Numbered from the stretch's first letter, positions 17,244 through 26,278 are shown. The stretch: DNA of 64,000 nt from Oculatella sp. LEGE 06141 (GCF_015207605.1 NZ_JADEWO010000012.1:1-64000); one strand, 5' to 3'. Numbers and translations: made by a program. The notes: generated by a model from the letters alone, not told the origin.

Positions 17244-17681
17244 GTGGTTATCAGTTACATCATGCAGGCTATTGATCCGTTCATAATGAAGCACCCAAAA
17301 GAGCAAACTGTAGAATCTGCACACCACAGAGTAGTCAGCGAATTCAATTTATATAGTGAAACCCTGGAAACGTTTCCTGCTGCTACCGGGTTGGAGGCTG
17401 ATGGGATCATTGTTTTAATTCCCCTCAGTTTTTTGGCGATTTGGGCGTTGTTGGTTTCTATTGTCTCTGACCTGTTTTTGCCCGATAAAGAGGAGAAAGC
17501 ACCACCAGCCAATACGATCGCCAAATCGCCTTGCCACAAATGCCAATTTTTCTCCGACAATCCCTATCTTAAGTGTGCGGTTCAACCTACCCTTGTTTTC
17601 ACCACACAGTCGCGCAATTGTCCTGATTATGCCCCAATGTCAGCTTCGTCCAGGCTGAAGTCGGCTAGTCGGGAAGCGTAA
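17244..17681 (+). CDS. small membrane protein with C-terminal four-cysteine motif (second paralogue)
   Basis: A protein of up to 145 residues, paralogous to the gene upstream. A variable N-terminus is followed by a membrane helix (GIIVLIPLSFLAIWALLVSIV, about residues 54-74), an acidic/basic linker, and the module PCHKCQFFSDNPYLKCAVQP ... RNCPDY (about 95-129). The Cys-x2-Cys-x11-Cys spacing and the FF-x-x-x-PYL-x-CAV core are shared. The start is uncertain: GTG 17244, ATG 17262 and ATG 17286 are all possible and none has a clear ribosome site. Its 3' end overlaps the convergent gene by 17 bases. Confidence 0.75.
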   Translation: MVISYIMQAIDPFIMKHPKEQTVESAHHRVVSEFNLYSETLETFPAATGLEADGIIVLIPLSFLAIWALLVSIVSDLFLPDKEEKAPPANTIAKSPCHKCQFFSDNPYLKCAVQPTLVFTTQSRNCPDYAPMSASSRLKSASREA

Positions 17682-18135
17682 CGTCGGGCGATCGCTCGGC
17701 GTGGACTCGTTCGACATTAAAGCTCTCAATGCTGTCTTCAAACCGATTAAAGGTCACGCGCATTTCGGCGTAGCTAGTGGCGATCGAAACGCCTCGTTCG
17801 GTTGGGCAAATGACGCGCAGCAGGGTTTGAAAGCCGCTGTAGGTATCGTTGGTGTAATAGGTTTTGGTGCAGGTGGGGCTGATGAATCCTTCAATGGCGA
17901 GCTGGTTGAGCGCCGCAACGCCTAAGGGACTGTTGAGGATATAAGTCAGGGTTTGCGATCGCTCTTCGCTCGTCATTTGTCGCCATCCTTGGCTTGGCTC
18001 GGTAACGGGTGGAGCGGGATCAATTGGGGTGGCAACGCTTGCCTCAAGGCTGAGGGCGATCGCCAAACCGCACAGTAAGGCAAGACCACTGGCTAAGGGC
18101 TTACTGTAGCGGTGCCGCGATGATGGAATAGCCAT
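17665..18135 (-). CDS. secreted protein of unknown function
   Basis: A 156-residue protein with a clear signal peptide (SRHRYSKPLASGLALLCGLAIALSLEASVA, cleavage around residue 34) and a mature domain with two cysteines (ISPTCTKTYY ... LLRVICPTE) that could form a disulfide in the periplasm. The mature domain begins WRQMTSEERSQTLTYIL. I do not recognise the family. The end overlaps the convergent cysteine-motif gene by 17 bases. Confidence 0.7.
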   Translation of the reverse strand: MAIPSSRHRYSKPLASGLALLCGLAIALSLEASVATPIDPAPPVTEPSQGWRQMTSEERSQTLTYILNSPLGVAALNQLAIEGFISPTCTKTYYTNDTYSGFQTLLRVICPTERGVSIATSYAEMRVTFNRFEDSIESFNVERVHAERSPDVTLPD

Positions 18136-18203
18136 AGCGCTTCTCTGATATCAATGACTTGATCCCAGATACAGGTTGGCTGGTTCGTTTTCCAGAGAAT
18201 GCA

Positions 18204-18443
18204 TCACTCTCGCTCAAAGCAGCGATAGGCGGCTTCTGCCATCAATTCCGACACATCAGGCATTTTTCGTTCATGAAATAAATCGGCCAGAGCGTTAAAT
18301 ATTTGAAAATCGGTGATGCCTGCGGCTTCTAAGTCGGTGAACGCTTTTCGGGTGCTGACGAATGCCTCTCTGGCCGGTACACTACGCTCGCTTACCGCAG
18401 ATTGGTTTTGGCCGCCATCGCCCAATGAGTTGCTTTCCACCAT
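18204..18443 (-). CDS. conserved small soluble protein of unknown function
   Basis: A 79-residue protein with GAGGGAG about 7 bases before its ATG. The second half (TDLEAAGITDFQIFNALADLFHERKMPDVSELMAEAAYRC) looks like two or three amphipathic helices of a conserved domain. No family or function recognised. It lies 68 bases upstream of the secreted protein gene on the same strand. Confidence 0.65.
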   Translation of the reverse strand: MVESNSLGDGGQNQSAVSERSVPAREAFVSTRKAFTDLEAAGITDFQIFNALADLFHERKMPDVSELMAEAAYRCFERE

Positions 18444-18584
18444 GACTGCTCCCTCTCTGTCTTTACTATTCTTAACGTATCGAGCTTAGGGGCGAAGGGC
18501 GTCTGTCTGGGGTAGGTTGTAGGAGGGGCAGGATGTAGGAGATCGGTGAGCTTCGGCTGAAAGAACAGTCTGAAAGGAGGTGCG

Positions 18585-19358
18585 ATGTTAGGCGCGATCG
18601 CAGGGGATATTATTGGCTCGGTTTATGAACGTTATCCGATCAAAACCAAAACGTTTCCATTGTTTCAGCAGAACTCCCGCTTTACGGACGATACTGTTTT
18701 GACGGTGGCCGTGGCTGAAACCCTTCTAGAAGGAGGAAGTTATGTCGATCGGTTTCACCATTATTTTCGCCGCTATCCTGATGCAGGATATGGCAGCACC
18801 TTTTGCCAGTGGGCGGCTTCTGCCAACACCAAACCTTACAACAGTTGGGGCAATGGCTCGGCGATGCGGGTGAGCGCGATCGGATTTGGGTTTGATCGTC
18901 TAGAGCAGGTGTTGCAAGAGGCCGAGCGCAGCGCTGCTGTAACCCACAACCATCCAGAGGGGATCAAGGGGGCGCAAGCAACAGCGGCGGCTATTTTTCT
19001 GGCACGAACAGAGGGCAGCAAGGAGGCCATTCGGTCTTATGTGGTCAATCGGTTTGGGTATGATTTGAGCCGATCGCTGGCAGAGATCCGTCCGGCGTAT
19101 CAGTTTGATGTTTCTTGCCAGGGTTCTGTGCCGCAAGCGATCGCTGCTTTTTTAGAATCAACCGACGTTGAAGATGCCATTCGCAATGCAATATCACTGG
19201 GTGGAGATAGTGACACGCTGGCCTGCATTGCTGGGGGAATTGCCCATGCTTTCTATGGCAGCGTGCCAGAGGCGATCGCGCAGCCTGCACTCGCCCGACT
19301 TGATCCACAACTGCGGACGATGACTGAAACCTTTATGGCAAAACACGGATTGTCTTAA
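18585..19358 (+). CDS. ADP-ribosylglycohydrolase family protein
   Basis: A 257-residue protein of the ADP-ribosyl-glycohydrolase (DraG/ARH) family, which removes ADP-ribose from proteins, nucleotides or small molecules using two metal ions. Seen: GAIAGDIIGSVYE at the N-terminus, the first metal-binding motif FTDDTVLTVAVAE (about residues 32-44), GNGSAMRVSAIG (about 89-100), THNHPEGIKGAQATA, and the second metal motif GGDSDTLACIAGGIAHAFYG (about 206-225). A strong AAAGGAGGT ribosome site precedes the ATG. No ADP-ribosyltransferase gene is nearby, so the substrate is open. Confidence 0.92.
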   Translation: MLGAIAGDIIGSVYERYPIKTKTFPLFQQNSRFTDDTVLTVAVAETLLEGGSYVDRFHHYFRRYPDAGYGSTFCQWAASANTKPYNSWGNGSAMRVSAIGFGFDRLEQVLQEAERSAAVTHNHPEGIKGAQATAAAIFLARTEGSKEAIRSYVVNRFGYDLSRSLAEIRPAYQFDVSCQGSVPQAIAAFLESTDVEDAIRNAISLGGDSDTLACIAGGIAHAFYGSVPEAIAQPALARLDPQLRTMTETFMAKHGLS

Positions 19359-19430
19359 ACAAAAACGAGAGCGGAGGGCGATCGCCCTAGCCACTGGGTT
19401 TCCGGTGGGTGCCCTCCCTTGCTTTTCGTC

Positions 19431-20318
19431 TTATCCCTTGCCCCTGGCACTTAAAACGGCTCCTCCGACAATGAGCAAGCAAGCTATGCCAACGACCCAC
19501 GTAGGGTTGGCCAGGCCGCACAAAATGAGCAGGATGGTTGAGAGCAACGGCGCAGCATAGGACAGGGAACCGAGCAGTTTGATGTTGCCGTGCTTCACGC
19601 CATAATCCCAGGTGAAGAACGCCAAACCGATCGGGCCTAAACCAAGGCAGAGGATAGCAAGCCATTCGCTGCCCACGGGCGTGACCGTTTCTTCGAATAG
19701 CCAGTGGCATCCCCAGGCTAAAACCGCTGTAACGCCACAAAATCCGCCCACGGCATTCGTTGGGATTGCACCCACTCGACGCGATAAGACTGAGTAGCCT
19801 GCCCACGTAACGGCGCACACCAGGGCGGCAGCATAGCCCATGCCATATTGCAGGTTGAAGCTCAAGGATTTGCCCTGGGTGACCAGCAATCCCGCACCGA
19901 CAAAACCCACGATCGCTCCAACCACATGGAACCAGCGCAGGCGTTCACCCGGCAGCAGGGCTGAAAACAGCACAATCAGCAGAGGCCACAGGTACGCAAT
20001 TAAACTGGCTTCGATCGCAGGGGCATTACGCAGAGCAATGAAGTAGAAGAAGTGATACCCGAACAGTCCGCCAATTCCTAACAGCCAAACGGGGACGGGC
20101 AGTCTCAGATGATGCAAAATGTGCCCTCCTTGCTTGAACCATAGCCCTAAGCCAATGCAGAAGGCGATGGTAAAGCACATTGCGGTTAGTTGAAAGGGCG
20201 GAACGGTGCCGCTTAACGTGGTTAATAGGGCAAGTGTTGCCCACATTAAAATAGCGGTGAACCCGATCCCGGTTGCTTTTGCCTGAGCGTTGAGGTGTTG
20301 CATCGTGCTGCGTCCCAT
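19431..20318 (-). CDS. EamA/DMT-superfamily exporter, YddG-like
   Basis: A 295-residue membrane protein with about ten helices made of two EamA repeats; related YddG proteins export aromatic amino acids. Seen: MWATLALLTTLSGTVPPFQLTAMCF, LRNAPAIEASLIAYLWPLLIVLFSALLPGERLRWFHVVGAIVGFVGAGLLV in the first repeat, and the second repeat ending LCGLANPTWVVGIACLLIVGGAVLSARGKG. The start may be the first ATG or the ATG at 20303 (MQHLNAQ). The substrate is unproven; aromatic amino acid export would fit a genome with tyrosine catabolism, but nothing links the two loci. Confidence 0.85.
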   Translation of the reverse strand: MGRSTMQHLNAQAKATGIGFTAILMWATLALLTTLSGTVPPFQLTAMCFTIAFCIGLGLWFKQGGHILHHLRLPVPVWLLGIGGLFGYHFFYFIALRNAPAIEASLIAYLWPLLIVLFSALLPGERLRWFHVVGAIVGFVGAGLLVTQGKSLSFNLQYGMGYAAALVCAVTWAGYSVLSRRVGAIPTNAVGGFCGVTAVLAWGCHWLFEETVTPVGSEWLAILCLGLGPIGLAFFTWDYGVKHGNIKLLGSLSYAAPLLSTILLILCGLANPTWVVGIACLLIVGGAVLSARGKG

Positions 20319-20671
20319 TCCTGAAGCAGTTGCATTGAAACACAGATGTGGGGCGATCGGCTTAGCTCTGCTGGATCTATTTTGCCAACCTTCGGCACTG
20401 TTAACGGTATGCGGCAGGGGGCATTGTTGTGAGTTGCTGAAATAACAGGTGAGCGAAGCGTGATGCTCATATCCTACCCGTTGGGCAATTTACGAAATGG
20501 GGCGATCGGTTATTTGGCAGGTTTGGGCTATTTGCTGCTGATTCGTTTCTAAAAAATAGGGGAGAGTAGGCAAAAATAACCTATTAACAAATGCAATTAA
20601 TTCTCAATTGTGCAGAGTTTCCTGCTAGGCTAATTTCACCAAGCCTATCGAGGAAAGTCGCAGTTAGTGCA

Positions 20672-21421
20672 ATGTCCAATATGCCTGATGTGCTGTGGCT
20701 GAACACCAGCCCTAGTTTGAAATGCTTCGAGCGCCCTGTGCTGAACGTTTTGTCGAAACATTACTCCACGTATCGGTGGGATTATGAGCAAACGCCCGAT
20801 GAAGCCAGTTGCCTGGAAATTGCGCTAGTGTTGCTGCATGACTATTTGAAGCAGGGCGATCGCTCTGTTCACCTGGTTGGGCATGGCACCGCAGGCGTTC
20901 TGGGGTTGCTGTATGCCCGCCGCTATCCAGAACGGGTAAAATCGCTCAGTTTGCTGTCGGTAGGTGCCCATCCGGCGATCGACTGGCACGCCCACTATTA
21001 CGCGCAACGACAGCTTTTGCCATGTAGCCGCGAACTGATTTTGGCACAAATGGCCAGAATGCTGTTTGGCTCGCAAAACCAGGTGATGACTCGCTGTTTG
21101 GTGCAGCGTTTGGCTGACGACTTAGACCAGTCGCTCTCGCTGCATACGTTGTTTAAGAGAACCAGCCTGGAACCCGGAGGCGCACCTGTACCCGTTTTGG
21201 TCTGTGCTGGGGAGCATGATGCGGTGGTGAATCCTAACGAATTTTATCACTGGCAGCATTGGCTGAAGCATGGCGATAGCCTGTGGCAATGCCCCAACGG
21301 ACGGCATTTTTTCCACTACGCTCATCCTGATCTATTGGCAGAGCAACTGCTTCAGTTTTGGAGCCGTTTGAATTCGACGGTGGTGCGTGCTGGATATCCG
21401 GCGTTTCGGCTGGAAGCGTAA
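20672..21421 (+). CDS. alpha/beta-hydrolase-fold protein lacking the nucleophile serine
   Basis: A 249-residue alpha/beta-hydrolase-fold protein. The nucleophile elbow reads VHLVGHGTAGVLGLLYARRYPERVKSLSLLSVGAHPA: the usual GHSxG serine is Gly (GHGTAG). The acid region (VLVCAGEHDAVVNPNEF) and the late histidine (NGRHFFHYAHPDLL) are still present. The start at ATG 20672 (MSNMPDVLW) is preferred because GAGGAAAG precedes it; the frame is open from 20591. It may be a non-catalytic member or use another residue. It stands alone between the divergent DMT exporter and the convergent pentapeptide gene. Confidence 0.8.
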   Translation: MSNMPDVLWLNTSPSLKCFERPVLNVLSKHYSTYRWDYEQTPDEASCLEIALVLLHDYLKQGDRSVHLVGHGTAGVLGLLYARRYPERVKSLSLLSVGAHPAIDWHAHYYAQRQLLPCSRELILAQMARMLFGSQNQVMTRCLVQRLADDLDQSLSLHTLFKRTSLEPGGAPVPVLVCAGEHDAVVNPNEFYHWQHWLKHGDSLWQCPNGRHFFHYAHPDLLAEQLLQFWSRLNSTVVRAGYPAFRLEA

Positions 21422-21490
21422 CTGAGCCAATGGCTGTTGTTGCAAGTAGATGTCAATATAACGAGGGCAGTAAGGGCGATCGCTGGACTC

Positions 21491-21982
21491 TCAATTTTGA
21501 ATGCTGCCATCTGGCATAATGGCACCCCTGAAGTTAGCCCCTGTCAAGTCGGCATCTTCCAGGTTGGCACCCATCAGATCGGCATTTTCCAGGTTAGCTC
21601 CACTTAAGTTAGCCTCGCTCAAGTTGGCATTGCGTAACAGCGCCCCCTGCAAGTTGGTTTGGCTCAGGTTTGCTTGACTCAAATCCGCTGATGACAATTC
21701 AGCCTGGCTCAAGTTGGCATTCATGAGATTAGCGTTGTTCAAATTGATGTTGTCTAACAAAGCGTTGCTGAGATTGGCGCTATCCAGGTTGGCTTCCTGC
21801 AAGTTTGCTCGATGTAATTGCGCTCCGCTTAGATTGGCGTGGCTAAAGTTAGCCCTCTGTAAATTGCACTGAGGGCACTCTTTTGTCTTTAACAGGTCTT
21901 GAGGAGAAGCAGATTTAGTGCAGTTTGATGCAATCAGGCCAATTGCTAACCATAGGAGCGCCGAAGAAGATATCTGTTTCAT
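21491..21982 (-). CDS. pentapeptide-repeat lipoprotein
   Basis: A protein of about 163 residues: a signal peptide with lipobox LIASNC (Cys about residue 21), a short linker with CPQC, then about 23 consecutive pentapeptides of the A(N/D)LxX type (for example ANLSGAQLHRANLQEANLDS) ending ANFRGAIMPDGSIQN. Such repeats form a right-handed square beta-helix. The role is unknown; lipid anchoring puts it in the periplasm or thylakoid lumen. The frame is open six codons further to a TTG, but the ATG at 21982 is preferred. Confidence 0.85.
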   Translation of the reverse strand: MKQISSSALLWLAIGLIASNCTKSASPQDLLKTKECPQCNLQRANFSHANLSGAQLHRANLQEANLDSANLSNALLDNINLNNANLMNANLSQAELSSADLSQANLSQTNLQGALLRNANLSEANLSGANLENADLMGANLEDADLTGANFRGAIMPDGSIQN

Positions 21983-22087
21983 CGCCTTACCAAAAACCAA
22001 TCAACCTGAGGTGATATTCACACGAACACCATGAGACAACCGTTGGCACCTGTTTCGCCTGCTCTCCGTGAAGGGTGAGCTTGATTC

Positions 22088-22372
22088 ATGAACTTTCGAC
22101 AAATTTGCCCTTGCTGCAACACTGAAAAAGAGCGGCAGCTTTTACGGCAGGGGACACCAGCCCACTCAACTGAGATGGCAACTGAGATGGCAGACGATAA
22201 TATGGCTACCTTCTACCCATCTATTTCTACTGGTTTATTCCAATTGCACCCTGATCACTACGACTTCTTGTCTGCCGATTCCTTTAGACGTTACACAGCA
22301 AAACAAAAAACGATGATGTTAAGCAACCGCTGTAACACCATTCACCCTGATAGCTGCCTGATAGCTGAGTAA
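22088..22372 (+). CDS. doubtful 94-residue reading frame
   Basis: The frame opens MNFRQICPCCNTEKERQLL, with one CPCC cluster, and then has a low-complexity, histidine- and threonine-rich remainder. It contains an in-frame 12-bp tandem duplication (actgagatggca, 22169-22180 and 22181-22192). AAGGGTGAG lies 10-18 bases upstream. No family recognised; it may be a degenerate gene or chance. Confidence 0.25.
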   Translation: MNFRQICPCCNTEKERQLLRQGTPAHSTEMATEMADDNMATFYPSISTGLFQLHPDHYDFLSADSFRRYTAKQKTMMLSNRCNTIHPDSCLIAE

Positions 22373-22421
22373 CTTTTTGCATCATTGGCCTTGTTGTCAT
22401 TCACTCTCCATCGGTTCCAAA

Positions 22422-24110
22422 TCAGTTGGTTTGGGAGCGAGTAATTTGCCAGCTTAAGAGGATAACCGGGAGAATCCCCACCACCACCACGGCTAACGCC
22501 GGAGCAGAGGCTTCTGCCAACCGCTCGTCTGATGCTAATCGGTAAACTTGAACTGCTAAAGTATCGAAGTTAAAGGGACGAATAATCAAGGTGGCGGGCA
22601 ATTCCTTCATCACATCTACAAAAACCAGGATGGCTGCTGTAACCAGACCGCTACCAATCAACGGCACATGGACGTTGAGCAGTGTTTTAGTGGGGGTATG
22701 CCCTAACGAACGAGCCGCGTCATCCAAACTGGGTTTGATGCGGCTGAGGCTGGCTTCAACGGTGCCAAATGAAACAGCCAGGAAGCGCACCAGGTAGGCA
22801 AAGACCAGGGCGGTGATGGTGCCGCTAAGCAGTAACCCTGTCGAAATACCAAAGGTCGATCGCATCCAGGCATCCAGGGTGTTGTCAAATTGCCCAATGG
22901 GAATGAGGACACCAACGGCAATCACGGCTCCCGGCACGGCATATCCCATTGAAGCGATGCGAACGGCGAGGGTCATGCCTGCGGTGGGGCGTAACCGTAG
23001 CCCATAGCCCATAACAAGCGCTACTATCACTCCCAACATTGCGGTCAACGATGCCAGGATTAGGCTGTTGCTGGCAAACTGCCAGAAGTTTTGGGTAAAG
23101 GTGGCTGTGGCGTTGGCGATCGCCATCTGCACCAAAATCGCAGCGGGTATCAAAAAGCCAAACCCGATGGGTAACCCACAGGCTACCCAGGCCGCTAGCG
23201 ATCGCCACCCGTGTAACTGATAAGGAGAAGACTGCTGCTGCCGACTCGTGCTCTGGTAATAGCGACTTTGGCGGCGCGACCAGCGTTCTAGCACAATCAG
23301 GCCAAATATGAAGAGCAGCAGCACGGCTGCCAGTTGAGAGGCGGCAATCCGTTCTCCCATGCCAAACCAGGTGCGGTAAATGCCTGTGGTGAAGGTATCT
23401 ACCCCAAAGTATTGCACGGTGCCAAAGTCGTTTAGCGTTTCCATCAGCGCCAACGCTAAGCCAGCCATAATAGCCGGTCGGGCTAAGGGCAACGCCACCT
23501 TAATAAAACTGCGCCAGGGAGTACAGCCCAGCGATCGACTGGCTTCCAGGGTGCAAACCGACTGTTCTAAAAAGGCAACGCGGGCGAGCAGATAAACGTA
23601 GGGATAAAGCACCAGGGTGAGCATGGCGATCGCGCCCCAGAGCGAGCGAACCTGGGGAAACCAGTAATCGGAGGCGCGGCTCCAGCCAAACAGGTCGCGC
23701 AGGGTGGACTGTACGGGGCCAAAAAACTCTAGAAAATCGGTATAAACGTATGCCAAAATGTAAGCCGGTGCTGCAAGCGGCAGCAGCATAGCCCATTCAA
23801 ACAGGCGGCTACCCCAAAAGCGGCACATGGTGACGAGCCACGCCGTCCCCACGCCGATGGTCAACACGCCTGCACTGACTCCTAGCATCAGCCACAGCGA
23901 GTTGAAAATGTAGGTGGGTAATACGGTGGTTGCCAGGTGGTTCCAGACGGCTCCCGTATCGGAGAAAATGCTGCTCAGAACCACGATAACTGGAGCCAGA
24001 ATGAGCAGGGCGATCGAGATGACCACCAGCGTCCAGCGATCGAACTGTAGACGACGCAAGGCTCGACGACCCGCAGAGAAGATGGGTGATTTAAATAGGT
24101 TGGCAGACAC
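22422..24110 (-). CDS. futB: iron(III) ABC transporter permease, FutB/FbpB type
   Basis: A 562-residue inner-membrane permease with two fused BPD_transp_1 halves, as in FbpB/FutB/SfuB ferric iron transporters. Each half carries the EAA loop: LEASRSLGCTPWRSFIKVALPLARPAIMAG (about residues 190-219) and DDAARSLGHTPTKTLLNVHVPLIGSGL (about 470-496). About twelve membrane helices are evident. The ATPase (FutC) and binding protein (FutA) are not adjacent, which is common in cyanobacteria. The next divergent gene is fur with Fur-box-like sequences in the shared 491-bp spacer, which fits iron regulation. Confidence 0.9.
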   Translation of the reverse strand: MSANLFKSPIFSAGRRALRRLQFDRWTLVVISIALLILAPVIVVLSSIFSDTGAVWNHLATTVLPTYIFNSLWLMLGVSAGVLTIGVGTAWLVTMCRFWGSRLFEWAMLLPLAAPAYILAYVYTDFLEFFGPVQSTLRDLFGWSRASDYWFPQVRSLWGAIAMLTLVLYPYVYLLARVAFLEQSVCTLEASRSLGCTPWRSFIKVALPLARPAIMAGLALALMETLNDFGTVQYFGVDTFTTGIYRTWFGMGERIAASQLAAVLLLFIFGLIVLERWSRRQSRYYQSTSRQQQSSPYQLHGWRSLAAWVACGLPIGFGFLIPAAILVQMAIANATATFTQNFWQFASNSLILASLTAMLGVIVALVMGYGLRLRPTAGMTLAVRIASMGYAVPGAVIAVGVLIPIGQFDNTLDAWMRSTFGISTGLLLSGTITALVFAYLVRFLAVSFGTVEASLSRIKPSLDDAARSLGHTPTKTLLNVHVPLIGSGLVTAAILVFVDVMKELPATLIIRPFNFDTLAVQVYRLASDERLAEASAPALAVVVVGILPVILLSWQITRSQTN

Positions 24111-24513
24111 GGTAGCATTTAATGAGAATTAGTCGCAAAGCCACTTTACACCATTATTTGGGCGAGTAGGGGGCTGGATGGAGAGGGGGGTGTTGTGCCA
24201 GGGAGCGGGCACCAGAATGAGGTTGTTTGAGCCAACACCAATGCCAAGCTAACGTCGGATAATTCAGGCGATCGCCCGTTTCGGCCACCCTGGTTCATTG
24301 GCTGCCTCAGGAAATTGATTGAAATGTGCGATATCAGAGCGTTGTAAATTGCTTTATTTGCTAGCAAACTCTATTAAATTACGAAATATTACTGTAGTAT
24401 TGACAGTGCCTCCTATTAGCAAGGTTGCCACAGCTCATTTTTTGGGGTCTGAAACAAGCCTGGACTGCGTGCTTTCGCGGTTTGAGCTGGTTTTTCCAAT
24501 TCCTACTTAGCTA

Positions 24514-24576
24514 TCATTCTCAATAAAGCGCTGCTCTTGCAAATCAACTGAATCATTGTGTATCCTTCTCAATAAG
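24514..24576. promoter_or_regulatory. two Fur-box-like sequences upstream of fur
   Basis: TCATTCTCAATAAAG (24514-24528) and CCTTCTCAATAAG (24564-24576) share TTCTCAATAA, a core seen in cyanobacterial Fur boxes. They lie 26-88 bases before the fur ATG and are consistent with autoregulation. The remainder of the 491-bp spacer 24111-24601 shows no gene. Confidence 0.5.
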
Positions 24577-24601
24577 CCCACGCTGTTGAGGAGGTCACTC
24601 T

Positions 24602-25054
24602 ATGTATACCGCAGCCTCTCTCAAGGCTGAACTTCATGAAAGAGGGTGGCGTTTAACGCCCCAGCGAGAATCCATCTTGCACGTTTTTCAAGATCTACCG
24701 GAGGGTCGCCATTTAAGTGCGGAGGATCTTTGCGAGCTTTTTCATGATCGAGGAGAGGGAATCAGCCTATCGACCATCTACCGCAATCTCAAGCTTATGG
24801 CACGTATGGGTATCTTGAGAGAGTTGGAATTGGCGGAAGGACACAAGCGTTACGAAATTAACCGACCGTATCCTCATCATCATCATCATTTAGTGTGTGT
24901 TCGGTGCAATAAGACAACTGAATTTAAAAATGATGGGATTTTGAAGACGGGTACCCGGACGGCTGAGAAAGAAGGCTATTATTTACTCGATTGTCAGTTG
25001 ATGATCCATGCCATTTGCCCAACTTGCCAGCGATCGCTGTTGCCCGTTCAATAA
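24602..25054 (+). CDS. fur: ferric uptake regulator (FurA-like)
   Basis: A 150-residue Fur-family repressor closely resembling cyanobacterial FurA: SLKAELHERGWRLTPQRESILHVFQDLPEG (winged-helix DNA-binding part), ISLSTIYRNLKLMARMGILRELELAEGHKRYEIN, the metal-site PYPHHHHHLVCVRCNKT (about residues 90-106) with a CxxC, and the second CPTC pair at the C-terminus for structural zinc. The ribosome site GAGGAGGT precedes ATG 24602. It senses Fe2+ and represses iron uptake genes. Neighbours (FutB, multicopper oxidase, PKHD dioxygenase) fit an iron locus. Confidence 0.95.
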   Translation: MYTAASLKAELHERGWRLTPQRESILHVFQDLPEGRHLSAEDLCELFHDRGEGISLSTIYRNLKLMARMGILRELELAEGHKRYEINRPYPHHHHHLVCVRCNKTTEFKNDGILKTGTRTAEKEGYYLLDCQLMIHAICPTCQRSLLPVQ

Positions 25055-25094
25055 GTAAGGCTGTGCCTTCCGTTCAACATTAATAACACCGCTC

Positions 25095-25120
25095 AAGCCT
25101 GGACTAGTCCAGGCTTTTTT
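25095..25120 (+). terminator. rho-independent terminator after fur
   Basis: The perfect 22-bp palindrome AAGCCTGGACTAGTCCAGGCTT (25095-25116), spelled here as two 11-base halves meeting at CTAG, runs straight into a T-tract 40 bases after the fur stop. Confidence 0.88.
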
Positions 25121-25229
25121 GATCTGATTTGATCTGAAATGGTAACTGGTGCGTCTCAGGCCGTTTGCAGCATCCCGAACAGATCATCTTAATTAGCAGC
25201 AAGTGGAGCCAGTTCCGGTAGAATTATTT

Positions 25230-25248
25230 AAGAACAATTCTCAACAGT
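25230..25248. promoter_or_regulatory. possible Fur box upstream of the multicopper oxidase
   Basis: ACAATTCTCAACAG (25234-25247) shares ATTCTCAA with the two sites before fur and lies about 40 bases before the oxidase start. A single weak match, supported only by gene context. Confidence 0.35.
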
Positions 25249-25285
25249 ATTCTACATTTCTGCATTCTACCTCGGTATTATTATT

Positions 25286-26278
25286 ATGCAGCCAGCTAGC
25301 CAGCCAACTGTTTGGACTCGTCGGCAGATGTTGATGTGGGGGATAACTGGGTTGGGCACAACGGCAGCGGCGATCGCGGCTGGCTCTTTGTTCCGTCGTC
25401 CTTCATTGGTAAAGATTCCTCCCGTGGTTGAGTCCTCTTCTGCGGCGGATAGCTCTATGTTTGACCCGATGATGGTGCTGCGCGATTTTGACTACGGTAC
25501 GCTAAAGCAAGAGAACGGGCGCACCGTTCGAGAGTTTGAGGTGGTGGCGAACAGCACGCCGCTTCAGCTCAACAGCGCTATTTCCTTTGTTAGTTGGAAC
25601 TTAAATGGACGGGTTCCTGGCCCCACTCTCCGCGCTACGGAGGGCGATCGCGTCCGCGTGATTTTTCACAACGAAGATGGCCATTCCCACAGCATGCATT
25701 TTCACGGTATGCATCCGGCGGAGATGGATGGAGTGCAGCCGATCCGCCACGGTAAGACAATGGTGTATGAATTTGATGCAGCTCCCTATGGTGTGCATCC
25801 TTACCATTGTCATATTGCCCCTGTGACTCGCCACATCAGTAAGGGACTGTACGGCATGTTCATCATCGATCCGCCCGGTGGCCGCCCACCTGCTGATGAG
25901 ATGGTGATGGTGATGGGCGGCTATGACCTCAACAATGCCCAACAAAATGAGCTGTATGCGTTTAATGGCCTTCCCAATTACTACCGCGATCATCCCATTG
26001 CTATCTATCAGAACCAGCTAGTGCGGCTGTATCTGCTGAATATGATTGAGTTTGACCCGGCAATTACCTTTCACATTCACGCCAATATGTTTCAGGTGTA
26101 TCGTACCGGGCGATCGCTGATCCCCAGCGAAGAAACAGACGTGATCACGATGGGAACGGCTGAACGGCACATTCTAGAGTTTTCCTATCGGTATCCTGGT
26201 CAGTATATGTTTCATCCCCACCAGGACGCGATCGCCGAACACGGTTGCATGGGCTTGTTTGATGTGCTGCCGAGCTAG
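25286..26278 (+). CDS. Tat-exported two-domain multicopper oxidase
   Basis: A 330-residue cupredoxin-fold oxidase. Seen: a Tat signal (TRRQMLMWGITGLG, residues 11-24), the first copper motif HSMHFHGMHP (His138, His140, His143), HPYHCHIAPVTRH...M (His174-Cys175-His176, His183, Met191) giving a type 1 centre in domain 1, and in domain 2 HIHANMF (His263, His265) and FHPHQDAIAEHGCMG (His310, His312). Domain 2 lacks an intact HCH, so this looks like a two-domain oxidase with type 1 copper in the first domain only, probably trimeric. Its place between fur and an iron-binding-like lipoprotein suggests a ferroxidase, which is inferred. Confidence 0.88.
   Translation: MQPASQPTVWTRRQMLMWGITGLGTTAAAIAAGSLFRRPSLVKIPPVVESSSAADSSMFDPMMVLRDFDYGTLKQENGRTVREFEVVANSTPLQLNSAISFVSWNLNGRVPGPTLRATEGDRVRVIFHNEDGHSHSMHFHGMHPAEMDGVQPIRHGKTMVYEFDAAPYGVHPYHCHIAPVTRHISKGLYGMFIIDPPGGRPPADEMVMVMGGYDLNNAQQNELYAFNGLPNYYRDHPIAIYQNQLVRLYLLNMIEFDPAITFHIHANMFQVYRTGRSLIPSEETDVITMGTAERHILEFSYRYPGQYMFHPHQDAIAEHGCMGLFDVLPS

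Noticed and set aside
24146-24367. A minus-strand frame in the futB-fur spacer
   Set aside because: Low-complexity, Ser/Pro-rich composition and no ribosome site; it lies where the divergent control region is expected.
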